From the NCBI RefSeq assembly GCF_000738675.1, contig NZ_JPUX01000001.1, positions 4,387,631 through 4,451,630 of the forward strand: a DNA stretch of 64,000 nt. Reading direction: 5' to 3'. The position numbers were made by a program, and so were the translations under genes. This DNA is from Serratia nematodiphila DZ0503SBS1 (lineage in GTDB: Bacteria; Pseudomonadota; Gammaproteobacteria; Enterobacterales; Enterobacteriaceae). Below the pieces are notes generated by a model. That model searched no databases. It saw nothing but the letters and a program-made list of their open reading frames with translations, and was not told where the DNA came from. Positions 41,989-52,791 of this stretch are shown here, piece after piece. The first letter of the stretch is position 1; the number at the start of each line of letters is the position of its first letter.

Positions 41989-43401
41989 TTAGCAACGACC
42001 GTAATGATCTTTAATACGGATAATGTCATCATCACCTAAATAAGAGCCTGACTGAATCTCAATCAGCTCCAAAGGAATACTTCCGGGATTTTCTAAACGG
42101 TGGACAACCCCAATTGGAATGAATGTCGACTGATTTTCTGTAAGTAAGAACGTTTTATCCCCCGTTGTTACTTTAGCCGTACCAGAAAGAACCACCCAGT
42201 GTTCCGTGCGGTGATGGTGCATTTGCAGAGAAAATGCTTCCCCGGGATTAACGGTGATACGATTGACATTAAAACGCTTTTCAGCAACCAAAATATCGCA
42301 AATACCCCATGGTCGATAAACCTCGCGGTGTCTTCGATATTCACTCCGCTTATGTTTTTTCAGATACTCAACAACTTTTTTAACGTCCTGAACTTTCGAC
42401 TTATCAACCACGAGAACGGCATCTTTAGTGTTAACAATAACCAGATTATCTACGCCAACAGCCGCAACTAATTTTTCATCAGTATTGATATAGCAATCAC
42501 GGGTATTATGCAGGAAAGTGTCGCCGGTCAATGCATTACCAGCCCCATCTTTCTGGCTGACTTCCCATAATGCAGACCATGAGCCGACATCACTCCAACC
42601 GGCATCCAGCGGGATCATGACCGCATCTTGTGTTTTTTCCATTACCGCATAATCGACCGACTCGTCTGGGCAACTCGCAAAGGCGTCGCGATTGACATTG
42701 ATAAAGTTTTTGTCACATTCGGTATCATCCAGCGAGCGGCGACAGGCAGCCAGGATATCGGGACGGAATGCCTCCAGTTCCTCCAGGTAACGCTTGGCAC
42801 GGAACATGAACATACCACTGTTCCAAAAATATTCACCGGAGTCGACATAAGCCTGAGCGGTTGCGAGATCAGGTTTCTCAACAAAACGTTTTACGTTAGC
42901 GGCCACCGCTTTATCATCGCAGCACTCTCCACGCTGGATGTAACCATAACCAGTTTCTGGACCTGTCGGCACAATACCAAACGTAACCAGGCTTTTTTCC
43001 GCTGCGTAAGGCAATGCTGCTTCGATCGCCTGGTGGAAAACATTCACATCCTTGATGATATGGTCTGCTGCCAATACCAGCATGATGGGATCGTTACCTG
43101 CTGCGGTAGCATTCAATGCAGCCAGAGCAATCGCTGGCGCAGTATTTCTGCCAATGGGCTCCAGGATAATGTTGTGTGACAACATATCAATTTGACGCAG
43201 CTGTTCAGCCACCATAAAACGGTGGTCTTCGTTGCAGATTACAACAGGCTCACCGATCTCCACGCCATCGAGTCGTTTCAACGTTTCCTGAAGCATTGAA
43301 TTTACGCTGTGCAAGCGCAAAAACTGCTTAGGGTGGAGTTCTCGTGACATCGGCCATAAACGGCTACCAGTACCGCCTGCCATAATTACAGGTAATAACA
43401 T
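41989..43401 (-). CDS. manC: Mannose-1-P guanylyltransferase / isomerase, copy 1
   Basis: Makes GDP-mannose from mannose 1-phosphate and GTP; such 470-residue type II enzymes often also carry phosphomannose isomerase activity. The pyrophosphorylase signature is at the N-terminus ([24 protein letters not shown]), [10 protein letters not shown] is present, and a C-terminal cupin has the [17 protein letters not shown] metal site. First gene of the polymannan operon, about 210 bases downstream of the JUMPstart element. Confidence 0.95.
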   Translation of the reverse strand: MLLPVIMAGGTGSRLWPMSRELHPKQFLRLHSVNSMLQETLKRLDGVEIGEPVVICNEDHRFMVAEQLRQIDMLSHNIILEPIGRNTAPAIALAALNATAAGNDPIMLVLAADHIIKDVNVFHQAIEAALPYAAEKSLVTFGIVPTGPETGYGYIQRGECCDDKAVAANVKRFVEKPDLATAQAYVDSGEYFWNSGMFMFRAKRYLEELEAFRPDILAACRRSLDDTECDKNFINVNRDAFASCPDESVDYAVMEKTQDAVMIPLDAGWSDVGSWSALWEVSQKDGAGNALTGDTFLHNTRDCYINTDEKLVAAVGVDNLVIVNTKDAVLVVDKSKVQDVKKVVEYLKKHKRSEYRRHREVYRPWGICDILVAEKRFNVNRITVNPGEAFSLQMHHHRTEHWVVLSGTAKVTTGDKTFLLTENQSTFIPIGVVHRLENPGSIPLELIEIQSGSYLGDDDIIRIKDHYGRC

Positions 43402-44010
43402 TTTTTGTCCTTATGACGCTAAAAATATATAAAGCTTTAAATACAATATGTTAAGTTAGGTCACACCAATACATAACGTTCAATCATCGCGCTTACTATT
43501 GCCTTATGCAGTGCTTAGATGAAGGCCAAACAGCAACGAAGGGCATTTCGCTGGCAGTGATAATACAGGAGATTACTCAACCTCTCACGGTGACGAAGGC
43601 CTGCAAAAATCACGCTACCGCCCTTGGCTCAACAGCTACCAACCGACTGATCTTGCTTTTGAATTTTATCCATGGCCAAAACTCGCCACACTGTTGTACC
43701 TCGCATATGGCACAAAAAGCCATACTCGTGTCCCCCCCTGTCAGGTATAGGGGACGGATATAATAAATATTTTTGCTGCGTATGCTACCACCTTAACCAT
43801 CAAAACACCTGTAGATTATCCGCTTTTTCAGGCTTATCTGAGATGAACGCTCACTCAGCACCCGAAAAGGGCTTAACCCGTGTAACAATCGCGATCGCAT
43901 TGTTAAATACGTTATAATATTTAAAGAATGTGTATCCTGGTGGGATGCATGATTGCGATCGCAAACCGCAATCATGATCTAACAAAGAGAGGGAGCTTAT
44001 CTGTAAGGTA
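43402..44010. promoter_or_regulatory. O-antigen operon leader and control region
   Basis: A 609-base gap between galE and manC with no convincing gene. It holds the JUMPstart/ops element at 43611-43649, an inverted repeat TAACAAT-N9-ATTGTTA at 43883-43905 whose centre is GCGATCGC, and a 10-base-pair hairpin at 43948-43976 (CATGATTGCG/CGCAATCATG) just after galE. The hairpin lacks a T-run. The operon promoter should be to the right of the JUMPstart; I could not place it firmly. A TATTTATTATAT tract on the minus strand (43758-43769) is a possible -10 region. Confidence 0.6.
43611..43649 (-). promoter_or_regulatory. JUMPstart sequence with ops element
   Basis: On the minus strand the segment reads with the core GGTAGCTGTTGAGCCAAG followed by GGCGGTAGCGTG, a close match to the enterobacterial JUMPstart consensus. 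The last 12 bases (43611-43622) are the ops element, where a paused RNA polymerase recruits RfaH to suppress termination across long surface-polysaccharide operons. It points into manC. Confidence 0.93.
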
Positions 44011-45027
44011 TTACTTTTGGTAACCTTGTGGATTAGTGCGCTGCCAATTCCAAGTATCGCGCATCATATCATCAATGCCTCGGCTGACTTTCCATCCCAG
44101 CTCCTGATAAGCCAGATCGGCATTGGCCCAGAAAGCAGGCAGGTCGCCATCACGACGTGGCAAGATCTGATAAGGGATCGTTACGCCTGACGCTTTCTCA
44201 AACGCCTGAACCATCGCCAGCACCGAATGCCCTACGCCAGCCCCAAGGTTGTAGGCCTTAAATCCATTGATCTTTGGCAGATGATCCATCGCCTTCAGGT
44301 GGCCTTCGGCCAGGTCCATGACATGGATGTAATCGCGTTCTCCCGTTCCATCGTTTGTCGGATAATCCCCACCGAAAATACCCAGCTTCTCCAGCTTGCC
44401 GATAGCCACTTGTGAGATGTACGGCAGCAGGTTATTGGGAATGCCATTGGGATCTTCACCAATCAAACCGGACTCGTGAGCACCTACCGGATTAAAATAA
44501 CGCAAGGCGATAATCGAGAACTGAGGCTCTGCTTTAGCGAAATCTTGCAGGATCTGCTCCACCATCAACTTTGATGTCCCATAAGGGCTGGTTGTCCCGC
44601 CGATCGGTGTCGTCTCTACATAAGGTACCGGCGAATTGGCACCATAGACAGTGGCAGAAGAGCTAAAGATAAAGTCGTGCACGCCGGCACGACGCATAGC
44701 ATCCAACAACACCAGCGTGCCGGTAACGTTATTCTGATAATACTCCAGCGGCTTGCGCGTTGACTCCCCTACCGCCTTAAGACCGGCGAAATGGATCACG
44801 GCAGTGATCTCATGAGCGCCAAAGATGCGCTGCAGGCATTCGGCATCCTGAACGTCTCCCTGATGGAACTCTGCGGCTTTCCCCGACAGTTTCTCCACCC
44901 GCTGCAATGACTCCGCAGATGAGTTGGACAAATTATCCAACACCACGACGTCCTCGCCACGCTCCAGGAGCGATAGCACGGTGTGTGATCCGATGTAACC
45001 AGCACCACCGGTAACTAAAATTGCCAT
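44011..45027 (-). CDS. galE: UDP-glucose 4-epimerase
   Basis: Interconverts UDP-glucose and UDP-galactose in the cytosol, using bound NAD+. 338 residues, the E. coli length. The NAD fold is [24 protein letters not shown]; the catalytic SSSATVYG and the Y-x-x-x-K in [12 protein letters not shown] are intact. Position between two manB-manC pairs suggests a supply role for surface glycans, in particular galactose for the WbaP-type cluster to the right. A hairpin 95 bases upstream separates it from manB copy 2. Confidence 0.95.
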   Translation of the reverse strand: MAILVTGGAGYIGSHTVLSLLERGEDVVVLDNLSNSSAESLQRVEKLSGKAAEFHQGDVQDAECLQRIFGAHEITAVIHFAGLKAVGESTRKPLEYYQNNVTGTLVLLDAMRRAGVHDFIFSSSATVYGANSPVPYVETTPIGGTTSPYGTSKLMVEQILQDFAKAEPQFSIIALRYFNPVGAHESGLIGEDPNGIPNNLLPYISQVAIGKLEKLGIFGGDYPTNDGTGERDYIHVMDLAEGHLKAMDHLPKINGFKAYNLGAGVGHSVLAMVQAFEKASGVTIPYQILPRRDGDLPAFWANADLAYQELGWKVSRGIDDMMRDTWNWQRTNPQGYQK

Positions 45028-45122
45028 ATCCCCCCCTTATACTTCGCAACATTCTTGATTCGACAAAAACGCCCTTATCGATACCGGGCGCATCATACAA
45101 CCTTCTGGGCGTACCATGAAGA

Positions 45123-45143
45123 GAGAGCGGTAAAACCGCTCTC
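45123..45143 (-). other. Hairpin between manB copy 2 and galE
   Basis: A nine-base-pair inverted repeat GAGAGCGGT/ACCGCTCTC with a three-base loop. It has no T-run on the minus strand (TCTTC follows), so it is either a weak or Rho-assisted terminator, or an RNA-stabilising structure. Confidence 0.5.
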
Positions 45144-45170
45144 ATCCTAGACTATTCAATGTATTAATCG

Positions 45171-46544
45171 TTAAATTTGTGCACCGAGCAACGCCAAAAT
45201 CTCATCGGTCTTCGCTTGCATCAGCGCAACATCGGCGCGCGATTCGACATTAAGACGCACAACAGGTTCCGTATTGGAGGAACGCAGGTTGAAACGCCAG
45301 TTTGCGAACGACATGCTGATGCCATCGGTATAGTCTACCTCATCCGCTTGCGCCAAATAGTATTGCTTGACGCTTTCAATGGACACGGCCGGCTGTGTCA
45401 GTTTGATATTGATCTCACCGGAAGACGGGTAGGCGGCAATGCGATCCTGTACCAGTTGCCCCAAAGTTTGTCCTTTCACACTGACCAGTTCGGCAACCAA
45501 CAGCCACGGGATCATGCCGCTGTCACAATAAGCAAAATCACGGAAATAGTGGTGGGCGCTCATCTCACCGCCATAAATGGCGTCTTCCGCACGCATGCGT
45601 TCCTTAATGAAAGCATGGCCGGTTTTCGACATCACGGGCACGCCACCCGCATCGGTGACCACATCGACGGTATTCCAACTCAGACGCGGGTCGTGGATGA
45701 TCTTCGCTCCCGGCTGTTTCTGCAGGAAGGCTTCCGCCAGCAAGCCGACGATGTAATAACCCTCAATGAAATCGCCTTTTTCATCGAACAGGAAGCAGCG
45801 ATCGAAATCGCCGTCGAACGCGATCCCCATATCAGCGCCATGCTCACGCACCGCATCGGCGGTATCCGCGCGACATTCAGGCAGCAAAGGGTTGGGAATA
45901 CCGTTAGGGAAAGCCCCGTCCGGCTGGTGATGCACCTTGATAAACTCCAACGGCACGCCCCGCGCCTTGAGTTGCGCCTCGATGGCATCAATCACATGCC
46001 CTGCCGCACCGTTGCCCGAGTTGAGCACCAGCTTCAACGGCTTGAAGTTTTTCACGTCGACGTAAGACAGTATGTGCTCTACATAAGCCCCCAATACGTC
46101 CTGGCGGACATAGCTACCGCGCGTTGCTGCCGGCGCCTGAAAGTGATTTTTCTCCGCCAGTTCTTGAATCGCTCGTAGCCCGGTATCGCCGCTGATTGGG
46201 CGAGAGCCTTCGCGCACTAACTTCATGCCATTGTAATCGATAGGATTATGGCTGGCGGTCACTTCCACGCCACCATCGGTTTTTAAATAGGTTGTGGCGA
46301 AATAGATTTCTTCGGTACCGGTTAAACCGATGTCTATCACATCAGTGCCAGAATCCTGTAAACCTTTCGCCAGCGCCAGTTTCAGGCTTTCACTGGTCAA
46401 CCGCACATCGCAGCCCAACACGATCCGTTTGGGCTTCAAAAACTCGCCATAGGCACGCCCAATACGATACGCGATGTCCTCATTCAGCTCTTCGCCCAGC
46501 TTTCCCCGGATGTCATAAGCTTTAAAACACGTCAATTTTTGCAT
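45171..46544 (-). CDS. manB: Phosphomannomutase, copy 2
   Basis: Start ATG at 46544 ([14 protein letters not shown]); 457 residues. The loops are as in copy 1: [57 protein letters not shown]. The proteins agree over most positions but differ throughout, so this is an old duplicate or a separate acquisition rather than a recent tandem copy. Codons are more GC-rich than in copy 1. It probably provides mannose 1-phosphate for another polysaccharide (a cpsG-like role). Confidence 0.94.
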   Translation of the reverse strand: MQKLTCFKAYDIRGKLGEELNEDIAYRIGRAYGEFLKPKRIVLGCDVRLTSESLKLALAKGLQDSGTDVIDIGLTGTEEIYFATTYLKTDGGVEVTASHNPIDYNGMKLVREGSRPISGDTGLRAIQELAEKNHFQAPAATRGSYVRQDVLGAYVEHILSYVDVKNFKPLKLVLNSGNGAAGHVIDAIEAQLKARGVPLEFIKVHHQPDGAFPNGIPNPLLPECRADTADAVREHGADMGIAFDGDFDRCFLFDEKGDFIEGYYIVGLLAEAFLQKQPGAKIIHDPRLSWNTVDVVTDAGGVPVMSKTGHAFIKERMRAEDAIYGGEMSAHHYFRDFAYCDSGMIPWLLVAELVSVKGQTLGQLVQDRIAAYPSSGEINIKLTQPAVSIESVKQYYLAQADEVDYTDGISMSFANWRFNLRSSNTEPVVRLNVESRADVALMQAKTDEILALLGAQI

Positions 46545-46556
46545 TACCAAACCCTG

Positions 46557-47981
46557 TTAAACTCTGCCATAGCGATCTTGCAAACGCTCAATATCATCTT
46601 CTTCCAGATAGCGCCCCGACCTGACCTCGATCATTTCCAAATCGATTTTTCCCGGGTTTTCTAGCGTATGGACACTGCCCGCAGGAATGAAGGTAGACTG
46701 ATTTTCCGACAAGAAGAACTCTTGATCATCAACGTTAACTCTTGCTGTCCCACTCACAACGATCCAATGTTCGGCACGGTGGAGATGGCGTTGCACCGAC
46801 AACCCCTCCCCTGGCCGCACAATGATTTTCTTCACCTGGAAGTGCGTGCCGCTGTCGATGTCGCAAATCTTGCCCCAGGGCCGGTAGGCGGTGGAATGTT
46901 GGCGAAAATGATGAAGATTGCGCTTTTTAAGCTCATCAACCACTTTCTTTACATCCTGTACTTTATCCTTATGAGCGATCAGCAAGGCGTCAGTGGTGTT
47001 GACCACGATCAGGTTTTCCAACCCAATGGTTGCCACCAACGCAGACTCCGAAGAGATGTAATTGTCACTGGAGTCGATCGAAATAACGTCACCCACATTG
47101 ACATTGCCCAACGGATCTTTCTCGGAAACGTTCCACAATGAAGACCAAGAGCCGACGTCGCTCCAGCCGGCATCAATGGGAATCACTACGGCATCACGCG
47201 TTTTTTCCATCACCGCATAGTCGATGGAATCACTTGGACAGTGTTTGAAGATGTCTTGCTCAACCCGGATAAAATTCATGTCGCGTTGGCTCTTAACCAC
47301 AGACTGCTGGGTTGTGCTAAAGATGTCGGGGCTGAACTGCCGCAATTCCTGTAAGAACTTGGCGGTCTTGAACATGAACATACCGCTGTTCCAACTATAA
47401 TCTCCGCTGGCGAGGTATTCGACCGCTTTCTCCAAACGTGGTTTTTCCACGAATGCATCAACCTTGAAACAATCATTGGACAGGTGACTGCCGCGTTTGA
47501 TGTAGCCGTACCCGGTTTCCGGATGTTCCGGAATAATGCCAAACGTGACCAGATGGTTATTGCCTGCAAACGAGATAGCCGTTTGGATCGCCGCGTGAAA
47601 ATTATCGACCTTCGTGATCAGATGATCTGCAGCCAGCACCAAGAGCATGCTGTCTTCGTCTTCTTCCGCTGCAAGATGAGCGGCTAACGCCACTGCCGGC
47701 GCAGTATTGCGCCCTACGGGCTCTAAAATGATATTGGTCGCTAATTGTCCGATTTCACGCAATTGCTCGGCAACCAAAAAACGATGTTCCTCATTGCAAA
47801 TGACCAAAGGAGCGGCAATTTCAATACCGCCCAGCCCCGACAAGCGCTGTAACGTCTGTTGCAGCAGGCTCATCCCACTGTCATCAATAGAAAGAAACTG
47901 TTTAGGGAACGATTCTCGCGACATCGGCCACAGACGGCTCCCAGCACCGCCGGCCATAACCACAGGGATTAATTTGGACAT
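46557..47981 (-). CDS. manC: Mannose-1-P guanylyltransferase / isomerase, copy 2
   Basis: 474 residues with the same architecture as copy 1: [34 protein letters not shown], and the C-terminal cupin SVQRHLHRAEHWIVVSGTARV. It produces GDP-mannose, and GDP-fucose precursors if gmd/fcl exist elsewhere. Twelve bases separate it from manB copy 2, so the pair is an operon. Its own promoter should lie in 47982-48200, downstream of the lipBCD terminator. Confidence 0.94.
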   Translation of the reverse strand: MSKLIPVVMAGGAGSRLWPMSRESFPKQFLSIDDSGMSLLQQTLQRLSGLGGIEIAAPLVICNEEHRFLVAEQLREIGQLATNIILEPVGRNTAPAVALAAHLAAEEDEDSMLLVLAADHLITKVDNFHAAIQTAISFAGNNHLVTFGIIPEHPETGYGYIKRGSHLSNDCFKVDAFVEKPRLEKAVEYLASGDYSWNSGMFMFKTAKFLQELRQFSPDIFSTTQQSVVKSQRDMNFIRVEQDIFKHCPSDSIDYAVMEKTRDAVVIPIDAGWSDVGSWSSLWNVSEKDPLGNVNVGDVISIDSSDNYISSESALVATIGLENLIVVNTTDALLIAHKDKVQDVKKVVDELKKRNLHHFRQHSTAYRPWGKICDIDSGTHFQVKKIIVRPGEGLSVQRHLHRAEHWIVVSGTARVNVDDQEFFLSENQSTFIPAGSVHTLENPGKIDLEMIEVRSGRYLEEDDIERLQDRYGRV

Positions 47982-48200
47982 TATCTACCCTTTACTCCGC
48001 CATCTTTCCTAAACGAAGACGCTACACGTCACTGACGTCATCATTCTAAAATTCATACGATCATCAACCCATCGCCGCGTTTTTGCTAAAAGTATCAATT
48101 CCTCTAACCTACAGCCCTTTACAGGAATGATGTTCAGAAATAAACCCGACGAGTAAAAACACAGGAGGAACAACCTGCCGATAACATAACGTATTAACGA

Positions 48201-48227
48201 AAAAAGAGCAGCATAGCGCTGCTCTTT
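48201..48227 (-). terminator. Intrinsic terminator of the lipBCD transcript
   Basis: Stem AAAGAGCAGC/GCTGCTCTTT (48203-48212 and 48218-48227), five-base loop, with the T-rich side at 48201-48205 on the minus strand. It closes the exporter operon 29 bases after lipD. Confidence 0.85.
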
Positions 48228-48255
48228 CAGATTAATGCTCATAGTGAATATGTTG

Positions 48256-49632
48256 CTAACGACTGCGAGCAAAATACTGCGCGACCCGCATAACGTCTTT
48301 TTCATCCAACGTACCGGAGTCGCTCAGCAAGGTGATCCATGATTTGATGTAGGCGTACTTGGCGGAGGCCAGATCGCGTTGGGCGCTATAGAGCTGCTGT
48401 TCGGCGTTGAGCACATCGACGTTGACGCGTTGCCCGGCCAGCACGCTCTGCCGAGTCGCCGTCACCTGTGTAGTAGCCGATTGTACCGCCAATTCATAGG
48501 CCGCTACCTTGGCGCGGCTGCTGATGCACAAATTGTATTGCTTGCGCAGATCGTTGAGCGTGGTGCCCGTCTGTGCATCCATTTCATACATCGCCTGGCC
48601 ATAGCGCGCCGCCGCCTGCCGGGTCGACGCCGAAACGCCGCCGCCGGAATAAATAGGCATGCTGACCTGCACGCCGATGCTGTCGGTACGGTATTTCTGG
48701 TTAACCGTATTATCGCTGCTGGAGTCGTTTTCCGAATGCGAAGCATACAGCTGAACCTGAGGCATAAAGCCCGCACGATTCCTTTCGACATCATACTTGG
48801 CGGCATCCACGCCATGACGCGACGCGGCCAGCACCGGGTTGTTCTCCAGCGCGATCTTCTGCCAATCTTCGAACCTGGACGGGATCAGCGGTGCCACCTT
48901 GAACTTGCCCGGCCGCAAAACCTGCAATTCATCCAGTTGGTTCAGCGGCATACCGATAATCACTTCCAGCTCGCGCTGTGCGGCGTCCAGCGCGTCGCGC
49001 GCTTCAATTACCTGCGCTTCGGCCAGGCTGTAGCGCGCCTGGGTTTCCGATACGTCGGTAATGGTGCCTTCACCCGCGCTCATCAGGCGATCGTTCAAGG
49101 TCAGCTGTTCCTTGTAAGCCGCCTTTTGCGCTTCGGCCAACGCGATTTGATCCTTGGAATAGGCGACTTCGACATAGGCGTTAATCACCCTAACAGCGAG
49201 ATCCAGCAACTTGCCGCGATAGCGCTCGTCCGACATCATCGTCTGTGCCACACCGGCTTTGTAGCGCGCGTACGCTTCATAGTCGAATAGCGGCTGCGTC
49301 AGCGTGATCGAACTGGAATAACTGCGATATTGCTGCCGCCGGGTGACCTCCGAAACATTGCCGAAAAAGTCGCTCTGCGGGTACTTTTGCGTCTGCCAGT
49401 TGCGCGGCGAATTCTGATAGTTCAGCGATACCTTCGGCAGCAGCCCCGCCCTGCCGATGTTTTCGTTTTCATCTCCCGCCTCTTTCTCTTTTATAGCCGC
49501 CCGGAAAGTCGGGTCCTTCTCTAATGCCAGCGAATATGCGTCTAAAATCCCTATCGAATAAACCGGCGCAGATATCGCAAACAAAAGGGTGCCGATAACC
49601 AGACCGGCAGCCTGTCGTTTTGATTGAATCAA
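48256..49632 (-). CDS. lipD: Type I secretion outer-membrane channel, TolC family
   Basis: A 458-residue outer-membrane efflux protein with a signal peptide (IGTLLFAISAPVYS) and the twofold-repeated OEP domain: ILDAYSLALEKDPTF, the helical barrels, and the strand region SITLTQPLFDYEAYARYKAG repeated as SIGVQVSMPIYSGGGVSASTRQA. It forms the exit duct for LipB-LipC substrates (SlaA, and in S. marcescens also lipase LipA and protease PrtA). It starts two bases after lipC. Confidence 0.92.
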   Translation of the reverse strand: MIQSKRQAAGLVIGTLLFAISAPVYSIGILDAYSLALEKDPTFRAAIKEKEAGDENENIGRAGLLPKVSLNYQNSPRNWQTQKYPQSDFFGNVSEVTRRQQYRSYSSSITLTQPLFDYEAYARYKAGVAQTMMSDERYRGKLLDLAVRVINAYVEVAYSKDQIALAEAQKAAYKEQLTLNDRLMSAGEGTITDVSETQARYSLAEAQVIEARDALDAAQRELEVIIGMPLNQLDELQVLRPGKFKVAPLIPSRFEDWQKIALENNPVLAASRHGVDAAKYDVERNRAGFMPQVQLYASHSENDSSSDNTVNQKYRTDSIGVQVSMPIYSGGGVSASTRQAAARYGQAMYEMDAQTGTTLNDLRKQYNLCISSRAKVAAYELAVQSATTQVTATRQSVLAGQRVNVDVLNAEQQLYSAQRDLASAKYAYIKSWITLLSDSGTLDEKDVMRVAQYFARSR

Positions 49633-49634
49633 AA

Positions 49635-50966
49635 TTATTCCTCGGTTAATGAAGTATGAGCGCGATCCAAAATAGGTTTAAACAGATAACTCAGCAGCGA
49701 GCGTGAGCCCGTTTTCACGAACACCTCGACCGGCATCCCCGGCTTGATGTCCTCGCCACTGAGCATCTTCATGCCCTCCGGCGAGACCGTGACCTGCATC
49801 TGGTAGTAAGGTTCTCCATTGGCTTTGTCGACCAGGCGGTCGGCGGAAACCAGCGTGACCGTCCCCGGAATTTTCGGGGTTTTGTTTTGGTTGAAGGCGG
49901 TAAACATCAGATCCACCGGCAACCCGTTGTACACCTTGTCGATCAAATCGACTTTCAGGCGAGAATCCACCACCAGCGTCGCCTGGCTGGGTACAACGTC
50001 CATCAGGTGGTCACCCGCTCCCACGACGCCCCCCTGAGTGAAAATATTCAATCCGACCACGGTGCCATCCACCGGTGAGGTGATGGCGGTGTTGCCCAGA
50101 TCGAAGTCGGCCATTTGCAGCTTGTTGCGGAACTCGCTGGCGTCCATTTGGGTTTGCGCCAGTTGCGTCCTGACCTCGCGCTGATAGTCGGCGAAGCGCT
50201 GATCGATACGCTGCTGAGATTCCTGCAGCTGCTTTTGCAATTGACCAATCCGCCCGATGGTTTCATCGATGCTGCTGTTCACCTCAGCGAACTGGCGCTG
50301 GACCTCCAGATAACGGTTGCGCGGCAAATAACCGTCCGCCGCCAGTTGCTTCATGCTGTTCATCTGCTCACGCAGGCTGGAAAGTTGGATCTGCTTGTTG
50401 GCGCGCGAATCCTGCAGGCCTTTCAACTGGAAGCGGATCCCATCCATCGACTGCTTATAACCGTCAATTTCACTTTGCAGCCCCTGGCGGCGAGAGGCGA
50501 ACAGCTGCGTTTGCAACGCGATGATTTCGGCCACGCGCGGCTGATCCTTAACCTGGGTGAAAACAGGGGAAAAAGTGACCTTGCTCAGACCATCGCGTTC
50601 AGCCAGTAAACGCCCTTCAGTGGCCAGCGTGGTGTAGTACTGATCGCGCAGCGAATCAACCTGAGCCTGTGCCTGCACCTGGCTCAATTGCACCAGAACC
50701 TCACCGGCTTTCACCTTGTCGCCGTCTTTCACCGCGATGTTCTTGATGATGCCGCTGGCCGGGGCCTGCACCGTTTTGCGGTTGCCGGAAACGGTTACCG
50801 ATCCCGGTGATGCCACCCCTTTATCCAGAGGGGCGAACGCTGCCCAGGCCAGAAATCCGAACAGACCAATTCCCACTACCAGCCAGCCCATCCGGGTAAA
50901 CCGCCGTTCGTCCTGCGGGATCTCTTCAATATACGAGTCTTGCGGCTCGCCAATATGCGTCGACAT
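49635..50966 (-). CDS. lipC: Type I secretion membrane fusion protein, HlyD family
   Basis: 443 residues: a cytoplasmic N-terminus, one membrane segment (about 27-47, MGWLVVGIGLFGFLAWAAFA), a biotinyl-lipoyl-like beta domain (GNRKTVQAPASGIIKNIAVKDGDKV), a long coiled coil, and the C-terminal beta-barrel (GMPVEVFVKTGSRSLLSYLFKPI). It bridges LipB in the inner membrane and LipD in the outer membrane. 52 bases follow lipB. Confidence 0.93.
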   Translation of the reverse strand: MSTHIGEPQDSYIEEIPQDERRFTRMGWLVVGIGLFGFLAWAAFAPLDKGVASPGSVTVSGNRKTVQAPASGIIKNIAVKDGDKVKAGEVLVQLSQVQAQAQVDSLRDQYYTTLATEGRLLAERDGLSKVTFSPVFTQVKDQPRVAEIIALQTQLFASRRQGLQSEIDGYKQSMDGIRFQLKGLQDSRANKQIQLSSLREQMNSMKQLAADGYLPRNRYLEVQRQFAEVNSSIDETIGRIGQLQKQLQESQQRIDQRFADYQREVRTQLAQTQMDASEFRNKLQMADFDLGNTAITSPVDGTVVGLNIFTQGGVVGAGDHLMDVVPSQATLVVDSRLKVDLIDKVYNGLPVDLMFTAFNQNKTPKIPGTVTLVSADRLVDKANGEPYYQMQVTVSPEGMKMLSGEDIKPGMPVEVFVKTGSRSLLSYLFKPILDRAHTSLTEE

Positions 50967-51018
50967 ACCAACTCCTTTAAACTGCGGATGGCAATAAAGC
51001 CATCAGGCAATTCACGGC

Positions 51019-52791
51019 TTAATTAATTTGCGTTTTTGGGATGTTGCCTTCATCCGGCTCAGAATTTACCGCCCTCACCGCTTGCTGAGGCTGTTGCGTC
51101 TGGGCTTTTTGCGCATTGGCCAACGCCTGAAGCACTTGTTGAGTCGGGCCGAACGCGTTGACGTTGCCATTCACCAACAGCAACAACTTGCTGGTCATCG
51201 ACAGCAAATTGGTGCGATGGGTAATCAGAACCACCGTTTTATTACGTTGCTTGAGGAACATAATCGCCTGGTTCAACGCTTTCTCGCCCGCATCATCCAG
51301 ATTGGAGTTAGGCTCATCCAATACCACCAGCGAAGGATCGCCGTACAAGGCGCGCGCCAGGCCGATACGCTGTTTCTGTCCACCGGACAACCCAGCGCCG
51401 CCGTTGCCGAGCACCGAATCGTAGCCGTTAGGGAAACGCAGGATCAGTTCGTGCACACCGGCCAGCTTAGCGGCTTCAATGACTTTCTCTGAGTCGATAT
51501 CGTTAAAGCGAGCGATATTCTCGGCGATAGTCCCGGCAAACAGCTCAATGTCCTGCGGCAGATAGCCGATATACGGCCCCAATTCATCCTTGTTCCACTG
51601 ATAGATGTCAGCATTATCCAACCGAACAATCCCTTCACTGACCGGCCAAATGCCGACCAGCAAACGCGCCAGCGTCGATTTCCCCGACGCGCTCGGGCCA
51701 ATGATCCCCAGCACGTCACCGGGCTGGATGGCAAAAGTCACGTTATGCAATACCGCATCGCCTTTGGAGCCCGGCGGCGTGGCGGTGACGCCTTCTACTG
51801 CGAGTACCCCTTCCGGACGCGGCAAGGACATACCGGTACCACGTTGCGGGTGCGTTTCCAGCAGCTTGACCAACCGGCCATAAGAAAGCTTCGCCGCGCT
51901 GTAGCTCTTCCAGACGTTAATAACCTGCTCAATCGGCGCCAGCGTTCGCCCCATCAGAATGGAGCCGGCGATCATCATACCGGGCGTAATGTGCCCATCG
52001 ATCGCCAGCCAGCCCCCCAGCCCCAGCACCAGCGATTGCAGCGACATGCGCACAAACTTGGTGATCGATGTGACCCGCGATGCGCGTTCGCTGGCGATGC
52101 GCTGACTGTTCAAAAACCGCTGGTGCAGACCGAACCACCGGCGTTTCAGGTTAGGCAACATCCCCAAAGCCTCGATCACTTCGGCATTTCGCAGATTGGT
52201 GCTGGCCAGCGTACCGGACATAATCGACAGCTTGCTGGCCTCCGCCAGCGGCTTTTTCGACACCATTTCGTTGATCACCGCCAATGCGATCAGCAACAGC
52301 GCACCGACCAGGGCGAAAAGCCCCAACCAAGGGTTAAAGAGGAATATCACCAACAGATAGATCGGAAACCACGGCGCATCAAAGAAGGCGAACAGCGCGC
52401 TGCCGGTAAGGAATTGGCGCAGATTGGTCAAGTCGCTCAGCATCTGGCCGGCGTCAGACGAACCGTTTTTCAGATTCGCCTCGTAGGCCGCAGTGTAGAC
52501 TCGCGTGTTGAGACGCATATCCAGCTGACTGCCGATACGGATCACCACCATGCTGCGCACGTATTCCAACAGCGACATCATGCCGAACATGCCCAGCATG
52601 ATCAGCGTCAGCATTAACAGCGTGATTTCATTACGAGAAGGAAGCACCCGGTCATAAACCTGGAGCATATAGATAGAAGGAACTAGCATTAATAAATTAA
52701 TAAATGCGGTAAATATGCCAACGGTCCAAAAAACCTTACTGCGAGTCCGTATAACATCCGCAATTTCATTGCGCGGTATAAATTGATTCAC
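51019..52791 (-). CDS. lipB: Type I secretion ABC transporter
   Basis: 590 residues of the PrtD type: six membrane helices in residues 1-300 and one ATPase domain. Walker A is GPSASGKST, the signature LSGGQKQR, Walker [13 protein letters not shown] and the switch histidine ITHR. There is no N-terminal C39-like peptidase domain, as expected for exporters of proteases and repeat proteins with uncleaved C-terminal signals. It recognises the substrate and powers export. Its upstream neighbour slaA encodes the likely substrate. Confidence 0.94.
   Translation of the reverse strand: MNQFIPRNEIADVIRTRSKVFWTVGIFTAFINLLMLVPSIYMLQVYDRVLPSRNEITLLMLTLIMLGMFGMMSLLEYVRSMVVIRIGSQLDMRLNTRVYTAAYEANLKNGSSDAGQMLSDLTNLRQFLTGSALFAFFDAPWFPIYLLVIFLFNPWLGLFALVGALLLIALAVINEMVSKKPLAEASKLSIMSGTLASTNLRNAEVIEALGMLPNLKRRWFGLHQRFLNSQRIASERASRVTSITKFVRMSLQSLVLGLGGWLAIDGHITPGMMIAGSILMGRTLAPIEQVINVWKSYSAAKLSYGRLVKLLETHPQRGTGMSLPRPEGVLAVEGVTATPPGSKGDAVLHNVTFAIQPGDVLGIIGPSASGKSTLARLLVGIWPVSEGIVRLDNADIYQWNKDELGPYIGYLPQDIELFAGTIAENIARFNDIDSEKVIEAAKLAGVHELILRFPNGYDSVLGNGGAGLSGGQKQRIGLARALYGDPSLVVLDEPNSNLDDAGEKALNQAIMFLKQRNKTVVLITHRTNLLSMTSKLLLLVNGNVNAFGPTQQVLQALANAQKAQTQQPQQAVRAVNSEPDEGNIPKTQIN

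Noticed and set aside
43506..43917. Small open frames in the O-antigen leader region
   Set aside because: They lack ribosome sites and similarity, and overlap the JUMPstart element or palindromes.
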